Positions 35,851-45,399 are shown, counted from the stretch's first letter. The stretch: DNA of 64,000 nt from Sphingomonas sp. SORGH_AS_0950 (GCF_030818415.1 NZ_JAUTAE010000001.1:1552501-1616500), one strand, 5' to 3'. A program made the numbers and translations. The notes: generated by a model from the sequence alone, not told the origin.

Positions 35851-36058
35851 TCGCTATCCCCCTTGATGATGCCCGCCTGTCTAGGGGGCGGATTCCGCTC
35901 CGCCCATCGCAATATCCGGCACGTCGCGTTGCCTTAAACCGCGCGCGGGGCGCACCAAAGGGTGCGCTCATTTTTGCAACGATCTATCCCGTTCATTGAT
36001 GTAGATCGGTCGGGCAGTGAATGGCATGACGCCCGTGAGGCGGATTTCGGGGGACGCA
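35851..36058. promoter_or_regulatory. Divergent promoter region of the two purine operons
   Basis: This gap separates the leftward (from 35850) and rightward (from 36059) purine operons. It holds a hairpin at 35950-35967 (GCGCACC/GGTGCGC), the word TGCAACGATC at 35975-35984 that recurs at 45443-45452, and an inverted repeat CGATCTA (35980-35986) / TAGATCG (36002-36008). A GGGGGA ribosome site precedes ATG 36059. This layout fits LysR-type control of both operons. Confidence 0.55.
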
Positions 36059-37414
36059 ATGACAGATAGGGCAGCGACGGAAGAACCGGCATCGACCGCG
36101 CTGGAACGCCGTTTCCTGTTGCGCGAGCGCGGCACTTCGCTGCGGACGGAGGTGCTGGCGGGAACCACCACGTTCCTGACCATGGCCTATATCGTGCTGG
36201 TGAACCCCGCGATCCTGGGACAGGCCGGGATGCCGGTCGCGGCGGTCGCCGCCGCCACCTGCTTCGCCGCCGCCTTCGCCTCGATCCTGATGGGGATGGT
36301 CGCCAATGTGCCGCTGGCACTGGCGCCGGGCATGGGCCTGAACGCCTATTTCAGTTTCACCGTCGTCCAGCAGATGGGCATCCCCTGGCCGGTCGCGTTG
36401 GGGTGCGTGCTGATCTCGGGCGTCTGCTTCCTGATCCTGACGCTGACCGGGGTGCGACAGCTGATCGTCTCGGTCATTCCGTCGCATCTGTTCGCGGCGG
36501 TGGCGGGCGGGATCGGGCTGTTCATCGGTTTCATCGGGCTGAGGAATGCCGGGATCGTCGTCGCCAGCCCCGCGACGCTGGTGACGCTGGGCCCGTTGAC
36601 CCAGCCGGGCGCGGCGCTCGCGCTGCTGGGGCTGTTGCTGATCGCGATGCTGAGCATATGGAACGTGCGCGGCGCGATGCTGATCGGGATCGTCGTCACC
36701 ACCGCCGTCGCCTGGATGACCGGCCAGGTCACGGTGAAGCCCGAACCCTATAGCCTGACCATGCTGACCGAGACCGCGTTCCGCATCGACCTGCCCGGCG
36801 TGTTCGGGGCGGGCGGGCGGCACGGGCTGGGCCTGTTCGAGATATTGTTCGTGTTCCTGTTCGTCGACCTGTTCGACAATATCGGCACGCTGGTCGCGGT
36901 GACCAAACGCGCCGGGCTGATCGACGCGGCGGGTCGTATTCCCGGCCTGAACCGCATCCTCCTGACCGATGCGGTGGCGACCATGGTCGGCGCGATGGCG
37001 GGCACCAGCACTGTCACCAGCTATGTCGAGAGCGCGGCGGGGGTGCAGGCGGGCGGGCGCACCGGGCTGACCGCCATCGTCACCGGCCTGTTGTTCCTGC
37101 TGATGATGTTCGTCGCGCCCTATGCGCAGCTGGTACCGCTGGCCGCCACCGCGCCCGCGCTGATCGTCGTCGGCGGGCTGATGCTGTTGCCGCTGGCCGA
37201 GGTGAAATGGGACGATCCGCTGGCGGCGATCCCGGCTTTCCTGACCGTCGCGATGATCCCGCTGACCTTCTCGATCGCCAATGGCCTGGCCTTCGGCATC
37301 ACCGCGCATGCCATATTGAAGGCGGCACGCGGACAGGCGACGCGGGCCGACTGGTTCCTGTTCCTGCTCGCCGCCCTGTTCGTCGCGCGCTTCGTCTGGA
37401 TGGGAGCGGCGTGA
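36059..37414 (+). CDS. NCS2 family permease, AzgA-type (adenine/hypoxanthine/guanine)
   Basis: A 451-residue inner-membrane purine-base transporter of the AzgA branch of NCS2, with about 12-14 helices. Diagnostic segments are TTFLTMAYIVLVNPAIL, LALAPGMGLNAYFSF, LFVDLFDNIGTLVAV and GTSTVTSYVESAAGV. AzgA relatives carry adenine, hypoxanthine and guanine by proton symport. It is the first gene of the rightward operon, four bases before xdhA, so it supplies the bases that xanthine dehydrogenase and guanine deaminase use. ATG 36059 has a G-rich ribosome site; an upstream in-frame start at 36017 is less likely. Confidence 0.92.
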   Translation: MTDRAATEEPASTALERRFLLRERGTSLRTEVLAGTTTFLTMAYIVLVNPAILGQAGMPVAAVAAATCFAAAFASILMGMVANVPLALAPGMGLNAYFSFTVVQQMGIPWPVALGCVLISGVCFLILTLTGVRQLIVSVIPSHLFAAVAGGIGLFIGFIGLRNAGIVVASPATLVTLGPLTQPGAALALLGLLLIAMLSIWNVRGAMLIGIVVTTAVAWMTGQVTVKPEPYSLTMLTETAFRIDLPGVFGAGGRHGLGLFEILFVFLFVDLFDNIGTLVAVTKRAGLIDAAGRIPGLNRILLTDAVATMVGAMAGTSTVTSYVESAAGVQAGGRTGLTAIVTGLLFLLMMFVAPYAQLVPLAATAPALIVVGGLMLLPLAEVKWDDPLAAIPAFLTVAMIPLTFSIANGLAFGITAHAILKAARGQATRADWFLFLLAALFVARFVWMGAA

Positions 37415-37418
37415 GGCG

Positions 37419-38822
37419 ATGACGATCCGCTTCCTTCTCGACGATGCGGTGGTGGAGGTCGCCGACGCCGAGCCGACCGCCACGCTGCTCGACCATCTCC
37501 GCTATCGCCTGCGCCGCACCGGCACCAAGGAGGGTTGCGCCGAGGGGGATTGCGGTGCCTGCACGGTGCTGGTCGGCGAGCCGGACGGAGAGGGCATCGC
37601 GTGGCGCGCGGTCAATGCCTGCATCCTGTTCCTGCCGATGATCGACGGCAAGGCCGTGCTGACCGTCGAAAGCCTGTCGCGCGGCGAGACGCTGACCCCG
37701 CTCCAGTCGTGCATGGCGCGCAACGGCAGTTCGCAATGCGGCTTCTGCACGCCGGGCTTCGTCATGTCGCTTTACGGCCGCGCGGTGGGCGCGGCGGGGC
37801 ACGCGCTGCCGGTCGCCGATGTGATCGCCGGGAATCTGTGCCGGTGCACCGGCTATGGCCCGATCCTCGCCGCCGCCGAGGACGCGCCCCGGATCGACCG
37901 CGACGATGCACGACTGGCCGCGACGCTGCGCGACCTTCGGACGGCCTCAGAGCCGACAGAAGCAAATTGGTTCGCACCGCGATCGGCCGACGACCTTGCC
38001 GCGCTGCTGCTCGACCATCCCGATGCGCGGCTGATCGCCGGGGCCACCGATGTCGGGTTGTGGGTGACGAAGGGACTCCGCGACATCGACACGCCGGTCT
38101 TCATCGGCGACGTGTCCGAGCTGCGCACCATCCTGGAGGACGCCGCCGGGGTCACGCTGGGCGCGGCGGTGCGTTATGCCGAAGCGCATGACGCGCTCGG
38201 GCGGCTGCATCCCGATCTGGGCGAGTTGGTGCGGCGGATCGGCGGGTTGCAGGTGCGCAATGCGGGCACGATCGGCGGCAACATCGCCAATGGCTCGCCC
38301 ATCGGCGACGGACCGCCCGCGCTGATCGCGCTGGGCGCGTCGCTGACGCTGCGTCGCGGGGACCAGCGGCGGACCCTGGCGCTTGAGGATTATTTCCTCG
38401 GCTATGGCCGCCAGGACCGGGCGCCCGGCGAGTTTATCGAGCACATCCATATCCCCCGCCCCGCCCCCGATGCGATCATCCATATCGCCAAGCTGTCGCG
38501 CCGCTTCGACAGCGACATATCCGCGGTGTGCGGCGCCTTCGCGCTGACGCTGCGCGACGGCGTCATCGCCGAGGCGCGGGTCGCGTTCGGCGGAATGGCG
38601 GCGACGCCACGCCGTGCCCCGGCGTGCGAAGCGGCGCTGACCGGCGCATCCTTTTCGCAAGCGACGATCGCCCGCGCCGTCGCCGCGCTGCGCGAGGATT
38701 TCGCGCCGCTGACCGATGTGCGCGGCAGCGCGGCCTATCGTCACGAAGCGGCGGGCAATCTGCTGTGGCGGCTGTGGCACCGCGAACAGGGCGAGCCGGT
38801 TTCGGTCCGGGAGGCGGTCTGA
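37419..38822 (+). CDS. xdhA: Xanthine dehydrogenase small subunit (Fe-S and FAD domains)
   Basis: The 467-residue subunit carries two [2Fe-2S] clusters and FAD. The N-terminal ferredoxin-like domain has GCAEGDCGACTVL; the second cluster domain has SSQCGFCTPGF and GNLCRCTGYGPI. From about residue 185 follows the FAD domain (LIAGATDVGLWVTK, RNAGTIGGNIANGSPIGD). The fused Fe-S/FAD layout is that of the Rhodobacter-type XdhA. It overlaps xdhB by one base and acts with XdhB to oxidise hypoxanthine and xanthine to urate with NAD. Confidence 0.95.
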   Translation: MTIRFLLDDAVVEVADAEPTATLLDHLRYRLRRTGTKEGCAEGDCGACTVLVGEPDGEGIAWRAVNACILFLPMIDGKAVLTVESLSRGETLTPLQSCMARNGSSQCGFCTPGFVMSLYGRAVGAAGHALPVADVIAGNLCRCTGYGPILAAAEDAPRIDRDDARLAATLRDLRTASEPTEANWFAPRSADDLAALLLDHPDARLIAGATDVGLWVTKGLRDIDTPVFIGDVSELRTILEDAAGVTLGAAVRYAEAHDALGRLHPDLGELVRRIGGLQVRNAGTIGGNIANGSPIGDGPPALIALGASLTLRRGDQRRTLALEDYFLGYGRQDRAPGEFIEHIHIPRPAPDAIIHIAKLSRRFDSDISAVCGAFALTLRDGVIAEARVAFGGMAATPRRAPACEAALTGASFSQATIARAVAALREDFAPLTDVRGSAAYRHEAAGNLLWRLWHREQGEPVSVREAV

Positions 38823-41134
38823 TGGCCGATCCCGTTACCACCCCCGCCGCCGAGCCGATCCTGAAACCCTCGCTGCCGCATGACAGCGCGGTCCTGCATG
38901 TCACCGGCGCGGCGCGCTATGTCGATGACGAGCCCGAACCCGCTGATCTGCTCCACCTCGCCTTCGGCCAGTCGGGCGAGACGCATGCCGCAATCGTCGC
39001 GCTCGACCTGTCGGCGGTGCGCGCCGCACCGGGGGTGGTGGCGGTCTTCACCGCAGCCGACATTCCGGGGCATAATGACGTCAGCCCGGTCGCGCATGAC
39101 GACCGGCTGCTCGCGGACGGGGAAGTCCTGTATCGCGGCCAGCCGGTCTTCCTCGTCGCGGCGACCAGCCGGGGTGCGGCGCGGCGGGCGGCGCGGCTGG
39201 GGAGGATCGACTATGCTCCCCGCCCCGCGCTGCTGTCGATCACGGACGCCCGCGCCGCCGCCTCGCTGATCGAGCCGACCCAGCGCATGGCGCGGGGCGA
39301 TGCCGCCGCCGCGCTCGACACCGCGCCGCATCGCCGGTCCGGCGGGTTCGCGATGGGCGGGCAGGACCATTTCTATCTGGAGGGGCAGGTCGCGCTCGCG
39401 CGTCCCGGCGAGGACGGGCAGATCCATATCACCAGCTCGACCCAGCATCCCAGCGAGGTCCAGCATCTGGTCGCCGACCTGCTGGGCGTGACGTCGGCGG
39501 ACGTCACGGTCGAGGTGCGTCGCATGGGCGGTGCGTTCGGCGGCAAGGAGACGCAGGCGGCCCCCTTCGCCGCCGCCGCCGCTCTGGTCGCCGCCAAGAC
39601 GGGTCGCCCCGCCAAATTCTGCTGCGACCGCGACGACGACATGGTGCTGACCGGCAAGCGCCATGATTTCGAGGTCGGCTATGATGTCGGTTTCGACGAC
39701 GAGGGCCGGATCGTCGGACTGGTGCTGCGGCTGGCGTCGCGGTGCGGGGCGACGGTCGACCTGTCGCCCGCGATCAACGACCGTGCGATGTTCCATGCGG
39801 ACAATTGCTATTGGCTGCCCGCGATCGAGATCGTCTCCGAACGGCTGAAGACCCATACCGTCTCCGCCACCGCCTTTCGCGGCTTTGGCGGGCCGCAGGG
39901 GATGCTGGCGATCGAGCGGGTGATCGATGTGGTTGCCGCCGCACTCGGCCGCGATCCGCTCGAGGTGCGCATCGCCAATCTCTACGGGCCGGAGCGCGAC
40001 GTGACGCCCTATGGCATGACGATCGCCGACAATACCGCGCCCGCGCTGATCGCCCGGTTGCGCGACGACAGCGACTATGACGCGCGCCGCGCCGCTATCC
40101 GCGAGTTCAACGCCCGCCACACGGTACTGAAGAAGGGCATCGCGCTGACCCCCGTGAAGTTCGGGATCAGCTTCACCACCACCCATCTCAACCAGGCGGG
40201 CGCGCTGGTGCATGTCTATGCCGATGGCAGCATCCAGCTGAACCATGGCGGCACCGAAATGGGCCAGGGCCTGTACATCAAGGTCGCGCAGGTCGTGGCC
40301 GACGTCTTCGCCGTGCCGGTGACAAAGGTGCGCATCACCGCGACGCGCACCGACAAGGTTCCCAACACCTCCGCCACCGCCGCTTCGTCGGGGGCCGATC
40401 TGAACGGCATGGCGGCGTTCGAGGCGGCGTGCACCATCCGCGAGCGGCTGGCGGGCGTGGCGGCGTCGATCGGCGGCTGCGCGGTGGAGGCGGTGCGCTT
40501 CACCCCGGCCGGGGTGGTCGCGGGGGCGGAGACGATCCCTTTCGACACGCTGTGCCGCAAGGCGCATCTGGCGCGGGTGTCGCTGTCCTCGACCGGATTC
40601 TATGCGACCCCGGACATCGCCTATGACCGTGCGGCGCATCGCGGGCGCCCCTTTTACTATTTCGCCTATGGCGCGGCATGCGCGGAGGTGGTGGTGGACA
40701 CGCTGACCGGCGAACACCGCGTCCTGGCGGTCGATATCCTCCACGATGTCGGCCGGTCGCTCAATCCGGCGATCGACCTCGGCCAGATCGAGGGCGGGTT
40801 CCTCCAGGGCCAGGGCTGGCTGACCACCGAGGAACTGGTCTTTGCCGAGGATGGCCGGTTGCTGACCCATTCGCCCGCCACCTACAAGATCCCGACCGCC
40901 GCCGACCGCCCGCACCGTTTCCGGGTCGCGCTGTGGGACGGGGAGAATGTCGAGCCGACGATCAACCGCTCGAAGGCGGTCGGCGAGCCGCCGTTCATGC
41001 TGGCCCAGTGCGTGCTGTCCGCGCTGGGCGAGGCGGTGGCCGCAACCGCGCCCGAACGGCGCGGCTTTCCGCCGCTGAACGCGCCCGCCACGCCCGAGGC
41101 GATCCTGCGCGCGATCGCCGCCCACCGCGCATGA
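38822..41134 (+). CDS. xdhB: Xanthine dehydrogenase molybdopterin-binding subunit
   Basis: The 770-residue catalytic subunit binds the molybdenum cofactor. Motifs include GGQDHFYLEGQVAL, RRMGGAFGGKE, AFRGFGGPQGM (substrate Arg), NHGGTEMGQGLYIK and the catalytic Glu in SKAVGEPPFML. ATG 38822 overlaps the xdhA stop, and the stop overlaps the xdhC start (ATGA). Moco synthesis genes are not in the window. Confidence 0.96.
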   Translation: MADPVTTPAAEPILKPSLPHDSAVLHVTGAARYVDDEPEPADLLHLAFGQSGETHAAIVALDLSAVRAAPGVVAVFTAADIPGHNDVSPVAHDDRLLADGEVLYRGQPVFLVAATSRGAARRAARLGRIDYAPRPALLSITDARAAASLIEPTQRMARGDAAAALDTAPHRRSGGFAMGGQDHFYLEGQVALARPGEDGQIHITSSTQHPSEVQHLVADLLGVTSADVTVEVRRMGGAFGGKETQAAPFAAAAALVAAKTGRPAKFCCDRDDDMVLTGKRHDFEVGYDVGFDDEGRIVGLVLRLASRCGATVDLSPAINDRAMFHADNCYWLPAIEIVSERLKTHTVSATAFRGFGGPQGMLAIERVIDVVAAALGRDPLEVRIANLYGPERDVTPYGMTIADNTAPALIARLRDDSDYDARRAAIREFNARHTVLKKGIALTPVKFGISFTTTHLNQAGALVHVYADGSIQLNHGGTEMGQGLYIKVAQVVADVFAVPVTKVRITATRTDKVPNTSATAASSGADLNGMAAFEAACTIRERLAGVAASIGGCAVEAVRFTPAGVVAGAETIPFDTLCRKAHLARVSLSSTGFYATPDIAYDRAAHRGRPFYYFAYGAACAEVVVDTLTGEHRVLAVDILHDVGRSLNPAIDLGQIEGGFLQGQGWLTTEELVFAEDGRLLTHSPATYKIPTAADRPHRFRVALWDGENVEPTINRSKAVGEPPFMLAQCVLSALGEAVAATAPERRGFPPLNAPATPEAILRAIAAHRA

Positions 41135-42081
41135 ACGCGCTGTGGATGACCAGGCTGCGCGACGCCACGCCCGGCGAGCGGATCGCGCTGGTTACGGTGC
41201 TGGCGACCGAGGGGTCCGCCCCGCGCGGAGCGGGCACCCGGATGGTGGTGACGGACGCCGCCGCTTTCGACACGATCGGCGGCGGCGCGCTGGAGCATCA
41301 GGCGATCGAACAGGCCCGCGCGATCCTGGCCCACCCACCCGGCACCTGGCGGATACAGGATTATCCGCTCGGGCCCCTGCTCGGCCAATGCTGCGGCGGG
41401 CGCGTCCGGCTGTTGATCGAGCGGATCGACCCCGATGCGCTGGGCTGGATCGAAACGGCGACCATCGGCGCGACGCTGACCACCCTGCTGCACCCGTCGG
41501 GCATCACGCGCACCATCGATCCGGCGGCGGCAATCGTCGCCCTGTCCGCGCGCGGCGAACGCCCCGGCGCGGGCGCATGCTGGGCCGAACGGCTCGGCCA
41601 GTGGCATCGGCCGCTCTATCTGTTCGGTGCAGGCCATGTCGGCCAGGCCATCGCGCGTCAGGCGATCGGCCTGCCGCTGCGGCTCGCCTGGTTCGACAGC
41701 CGCGCGACGATGCAGGAGTTGAAGGGCGTGACGATCGTCGACGAGGATCGCCTGCCCGCCTGTCTGGCCGACGCGCCCGCCGAGGCGGCGGTGCTGATCC
41801 TGACCCATGACCATGGGCTCGATTACCGGCTGACTCGCGCCGCCTTGACGCGCCCGCCGCTGGCCTTTGTCGGGCTGATCGGATCGGCGACCAAGCGCGC
41901 CCGCTTCCTCGCCCGGCTGACCCGCGACGATGTGCCGGACGAGGCCCGCGCCCGGCTGACCTGCCCGATCGGGCTGGCGGCGATCACCGGCAAGGAACCC
42001 GACGTGATCGCGCTGTCGGTCCTGGCCCAGCTTCTCGCGCTGGGCCGCGAGCCCGCCCCCCACCCCGCCATTGCCGAGTGA
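41131..42081 (+). CDS. xdhC: Xanthine dehydrogenase accessory protein XdhC
   Basis: Chaperone that binds molybdenum cofactor, promotes its sulfuration and inserts it into XdhB. The 316-residue product has the XdhC/CoxI domain (VLATEGSAPRGAGTRM, TIGGGALEHQAIEQA, LGQCCGGRV) and a C-terminal Rossmann domain (LYLFGAGHVGQAIA, FVGLIGSATKRARF). It overlaps xdhB by four bases and is followed two bases later by guanine deaminase. Confidence 0.94.
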   Translation: MNALWMTRLRDATPGERIALVTVLATEGSAPRGAGTRMVVTDAAAFDTIGGGALEHQAIEQARAILAHPPGTWRIQDYPLGPLLGQCCGGRVRLLIERIDPDALGWIETATIGATLTTLLHPSGITRTIDPAAAIVALSARGERPGAGACWAERLGQWHRPLYLFGAGHVGQAIARQAIGLPLRLAWFDSRATMQELKGVTIVDEDRLPACLADAPAEAAVLILTHDHGLDYRLTRAALTRPPLAFVGLIGSATKRARFLARLTRDDVPDEARARLTCPIGLAAITGKEPDVIALSVLAQLLALGREPAPHPAIAE

Positions 42082-42083
42082 CC

Positions 42084-43373
42084 ATGACCCTACGCCTTTT
42101 CCGCGCCGAATTGCTGTCGATCGGTGCCGATCCCCGCGACGATCCGACCGCGATCCGGCATGAGCCCGATGGGCTGCTCGCGGTCGAGGACGGACTGGTC
42201 GTGGCGCGCGGCGATTATGCGACGCTGGCGCCGCAGTTCGAGGGCGTCGCCGTCGAGCGGCTGCCCGGCATCGTCGTCCCCGGCTTTGTCGACGCGCATG
42301 TCCATTATCCGCAGATGGACCGCATCGCCTCGCATGGCGAACAGCTGCTCGACTGGCTGGAACGCCATATCTTCCCGGCCGAAAAAGCCTTTGCCGACCG
42401 GGCCCATGCCGCCGCCGTCGCCGATGCCTTCCTGAGCGAGCTGCTCCGCCACGGCACGACCAGCGCGCTGGTCTTCCCGACCGTCCACCCCGGATCGGTC
42501 GACGCGCTGTTCCAGGCGGCGCTCGACCGGCGGATGCGGATCCTGTCGGGCAAGGTGCTGATGGACCTGGGCCCAGACGGCCTGCGCGACACGCCCGAGA
42601 CCGCCCGCGCCGATAGCGAGGCGCTGATCAAGCGATGGCGCGGGCGTGGACGGCTGGGCTATGCGGTGACTCCGCGTTTCGTCCTGACCTCGTCCGACGA
42701 ACAGCTCGTGCAGGCCGCCGCGCTGCTCGAGGCGAACCCCGATGTGCTGCTGCACACCCATCTGGCCGAGAACCGCCACGAATGCGCCGCCGTCGCGGAG
42801 CGTTTCCCGCACGCGCACGACTATCTCCACGTCTATGATCGGTTCGGGCTGGTCGGTCCGCGATCGGTGTTCGCGCATGGCATCCACCTGACCGACCGGA
42901 GCTGCGCGCGGATCGCGGAAGCCGGGGCGGGGATCGCGGTCTGCCCGACCTCCAATCTCTTCCTGGGGTCCGGCTTCTTCGATTTCGGGCAAGCCGACAC
43001 GCACCGGCTGCGGCTGGGCCTGGGCAGCGATATCGGCGCGGGCACGTCCTTCTCGATGCTCCACACCGCCGGGGTCGCCTATCAGGCGGCGCTCGCGCGC
43101 GAGTTGCGGCTCGATCCGTTTCGGGCGCTCTATCTGGCGACGGCGGGCAGCGCGGCGCTGCTCAACATCGGCGACCGGGTCGGGGCGCTGCTGCCCGGAC
43201 AGGAGGCCGATTTCGTCGTGCTGGACGAAGCCGCCACGCCGCTGCTCGCGCGGCGGACCGCCGGCGCGGACCTGGCCGCGCGGCTGTTCGCGATGCAGGT
43301 GCTGGGCGACGACCGCGCCGTGCGGCGTACCTATGTGATGGGCGAATGCGCCTGGGATCGGGGGACGGGCTGA
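42084..43373 (+). CDS. guaD: Guanine deaminase
   Basis: Zinc amidohydrolase that converts guanine to xanthine, feeding the XDH step. The 429-residue product has the HxH motif in VDAHVHYPQMDRIAS, HLAENRHE, FAHGIHLTD and the metal Asp in GLGSDIGAGTS. ATG 42084 is preferred to GTG 42078, which would overlap xdhC. The stop overlaps the nucleoside hydrolase start (TGATG). Cytoplasmic. Confidence 0.94.
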   Translation: MTLRLFRAELLSIGADPRDDPTAIRHEPDGLLAVEDGLVVARGDYATLAPQFEGVAVERLPGIVVPGFVDAHVHYPQMDRIASHGEQLLDWLERHIFPAEKAFADRAHAAAVADAFLSELLRHGTTSALVFPTVHPGSVDALFQAALDRRMRILSGKVLMDLGPDGLRDTPETARADSEALIKRWRGRGRLGYAVTPRFVLTSSDEQLVQAAALLEANPDVLLHTHLAENRHECAAVAERFPHAHDYLHVYDRFGLVGPRSVFAHGIHLTDRSCARIAEAGAGIAVCPTSNLFLGSGFFDFGQADTHRLRLGLGSDIGAGTSFSMLHTAGVAYQAALARELRLDPFRALYLATAGSAALLNIGDRVGALLPGQEADFVVLDEAATPLLARRTAGADLAARLFAMQVLGDDRAVRRTYVMGECAWDRGTG

Positions 43374-44497
43374 TGCGCAAGCTGGGGTTGCAGCTTCTTG
43401 GATGTGTGATGGCGCTGCTCGCGGCGACGATGCCCGCGCAGGCGCAGGAGAACCGCCGCCTGGTCGTCATCGATGACGAAGGCTTCGGGCTCGGCCATGT
43501 CATGCTGCTCGACGCGCCCGATGTCGAGGTGCTGGGCATCACCACCGTGACCGGCAATGTCTGGGTCAACCGCGCCACCGCCCTGGCGCTCAAGGGCGTC
43601 GAGCGGATGGGGCGGAGCGTGCCCGTCGCACAGGGTGCGACCTATCCGCTGGTCAATTCGGAGGTGCTGACCGAACGCTGGGAGGCGCTGTACGGCAAGC
43701 TGACCTGGAAGGGCGCCTGGATGCGCCAATGGGTCGAGCCGACGAAACAGAGCACCCCGCCCTATCACCGCGCCGACGATCCGGTCGCCCTGCCCGGCGG
43801 CAATCCGACCACCCGCCCCTCGCCCGAGATCGCCGCCAATTTCCTGCTGCGCATGGTGCACGAGCATCCCGGACAGGTGACGATCATCGCGATGGGGCCG
43901 CTGACCAATCTGGCGCTGGCGCAGCGGCTCGACCCCGCCTTTGCGGGTCTGGCCAAGGAGCTGGTCTATATGGGCGGCAGCCTCAATCCCCGTCAGGTAA
44001 GGGACGGCGTGTCGGCCAGCCAGTTTGCGCGCGAATTCGTCCATTCGCCGCGCCGCGAGTTCAATGCGCGCTTCGATCCCGAGGCGGCGAGCATCGTGTC
44101 GCGCAGCCCGTGGCGGCACATCACCATCGTCCCCGCCGACCCGTCCACCGCGACCGAGCTGACGCCCGCGCTGATCGCGCGGCTGCGCGCGGTGTCGTCG
44201 CCCGCCATGGCAGGCTGGATCGGGTCGCTCGAACCGGGCTTTCCGATGTGGGACGAGATCGCCGCTGCGATCTGGCTCGAGCCCAAGATCGTCACCACGC
44301 GCGACACCGCCTTTGTCGATTACGATACGCAGTTCGGGCCGGGTTACGGCGATATGCTGTCGTGGAGCCCTGGCTATCAGCCGGGGATCGGCGAACAGCG
44401 CGCGGAGGTGATCCGCGCCATCGATCCCGCCCGGCTGGAGGCGCTGATGCTGCGGCTGCTGGCCCGTCCGACCCGGCCTCAGGCCGCCGGGGGCTGA
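43373..44497 (+). CDS. Secreted nucleoside hydrolase-like protein
   Basis: A 374-residue protein with a clear signal peptide (LLGCVMALLAATMPAQAQ) and the nucleoside-hydrolase fold: IIAMGPLTNLALAQRLDP, LVYMGGSLNP, NARFDPEAASIV and MWDEIAAAIWL. The usual N-terminal calcium motif DTDxGxDD is replaced by VVIDDEGFGLGHVMLL, which keeps Asp-Asp and Glu but not the later Asp pair. It may split ribonucleosides to base and ribose in the periplasm, or have an altered activity. It is the last gene of the rightward operon and overlaps the convergent LysR gene by 19 bases. Confidence 0.83.
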   Translation: MRKLGLQLLGCVMALLAATMPAQAQENRRLVVIDDEGFGLGHVMLLDAPDVEVLGITTVTGNVWVNRATALALKGVERMGRSVPVAQGATYPLVNSEVLTERWEALYGKLTWKGAWMRQWVEPTKQSTPPYHRADDPVALPGGNPTTRPSPEIAANFLLRMVHEHPGQVTIIAMGPLTNLALAQRLDPAFAGLAKELVYMGGSLNPRQVRDGVSASQFAREFVHSPRREFNARFDPEAASIVSRSPWRHITIVPADPSTATELTPALIARLRAVSSPAMAGWIGSLEPGFPMWDEIAAAIWLEPKIVTTRDTAFVDYDTQFGPGYGDMLSWSPGYQPGIGEQRAEVIRAIDPARLEALMLRLLARPTRPQAAGG

Positions 44498-45399
44498 TAG
44501 GCGAACTGGGTGAAGCCCGCCTCGATCTCGCGCAGCACCATCGCGGCGGCATAGGAGGGCGTGCGCGCGGTCGCGGTGCACAGGGCCAGCGTCATCGGGC
44601 GCAGCACCTTGTCCGCGATGCGCGTGAACGCCAGCGATCCGTTGCGCACCTCGGTCGATACGTCCAGCGAGGTCAGGATGCCGACGCTGTCGCCCTGCTC
44701 GATCAGCGAGGCGATCATCTGGATATTGTCCGACGTCACCCGGCGGTTGAGCGTGACGCCCGACGTCGCCTCCAGCACCGCGACCTGCTGGTGCACGGCC
44801 AGCGGCGCGGCCGGGAGGATCACCGATTCGCCGTCGCAATCGGAAAAGCGAATCTCCGGCTGCCCCGCCAGCCGATGCCCCGGCGGCGAGACGATGCCCA
44901 GCACCACGTCGACAAAGGCGCGGACCGTCAGATCCTGATAGGATTGCGGGTCGAACAGGATGCCGAAATCGACGTCATTGGCGGCGATCGCGCGCCGCAC
45001 CTGCTCGTTGCCCAGCACATGCACCCCCATGGTGATGCCGGGATGGCTTTGCTGGATCGCATGGATCGCGGCGGGCATATAGCCCTTGGACAGCGCGTCG
45101 ATGACCGCGATGTCGACATGGCCGCGCTTCAGCCCGCGCAAATCCTCGATCTGGGCCAGCGTGTCCCCGAGCTGCTTCTGCCAGCGTCCGCCCGCCGCCA
45201 TCATCACCTCGCCCGCCGCCGTCAGCCGCAGGCCGGTGGACAGCCGTTCGAACAGCTGCACCCCCAGCCGCGCCTCGGCATTCAGGATCTGCCGGTCGAT
45301 CGCCGAGGCCGACACCGCCAGCTCATCGGCGGCGCGCCGGATCGAGCCCAGCCGCCCGACCGCCATGAAATATCGGATGAAGCGCGATAGGGCGGGCAT
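44479..45399 (-). CDS. LysR-family transcriptional regulator (centre of purine island)
   Basis: A 306-residue LysR-type regulator with a winged helix (LGSIRRAADELAVSASAIDRQI) and effector domain (KRGHVDIAVIDALSKGYMPA, EQGDSVGILTSLDV). It is divergent from the TonB receptor at 45637 and convergent with the nucleoside hydrolase. The intergenic side next to its start carries two TGCAACG words, one of which is identical to that in the 35.9 kb divergent promoter. It is the best candidate for regulator of the purine operons; the effector (xanthine, urate or a nucleoside) is unknown. Confidence 0.86.
   Translation of the reverse strand: MPALSRFIRYFMAVGRLGSIRRAADELAVSASAIDRQILNAEARLGVQLFERLSTGLRLTAAGEVMMAAGGRWQKQLGDTLAQIEDLRGLKRGHVDIAVIDALSKGYMPAAIHAIQQSHPGITMGVHVLGNEQVRRAIAANDVDFGILFDPQSYQDLTVRAFVDVVLGIVSPPGHRLAGQPEIRFSDCDGESVILPAAPLAVHQQVAVLEATSGVTLNRRVTSDNIQMIASLIEQGDSVGILTSLDVSTEVRNGSLAFTRIADKVLRPMTLALCTATARTPSYAAAMVLREIEAGFTQFAYQPPAA

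Noticed and set aside
35993..37483. Minus-strand open frame of about 500 codons opposite the AzgA-type permease
   Set aside because: Very rich in Gln, Arg, His and Asp and lacking hydrophobic structure; the plus strand encodes an unmistakable permease.
38741..41125. Minus-strand open frame of nearly 800 codons opposite xdhB
   Set aside because: Shadow of a molybdopterin subunit with all conserved motifs; no ribosome site or family signature.
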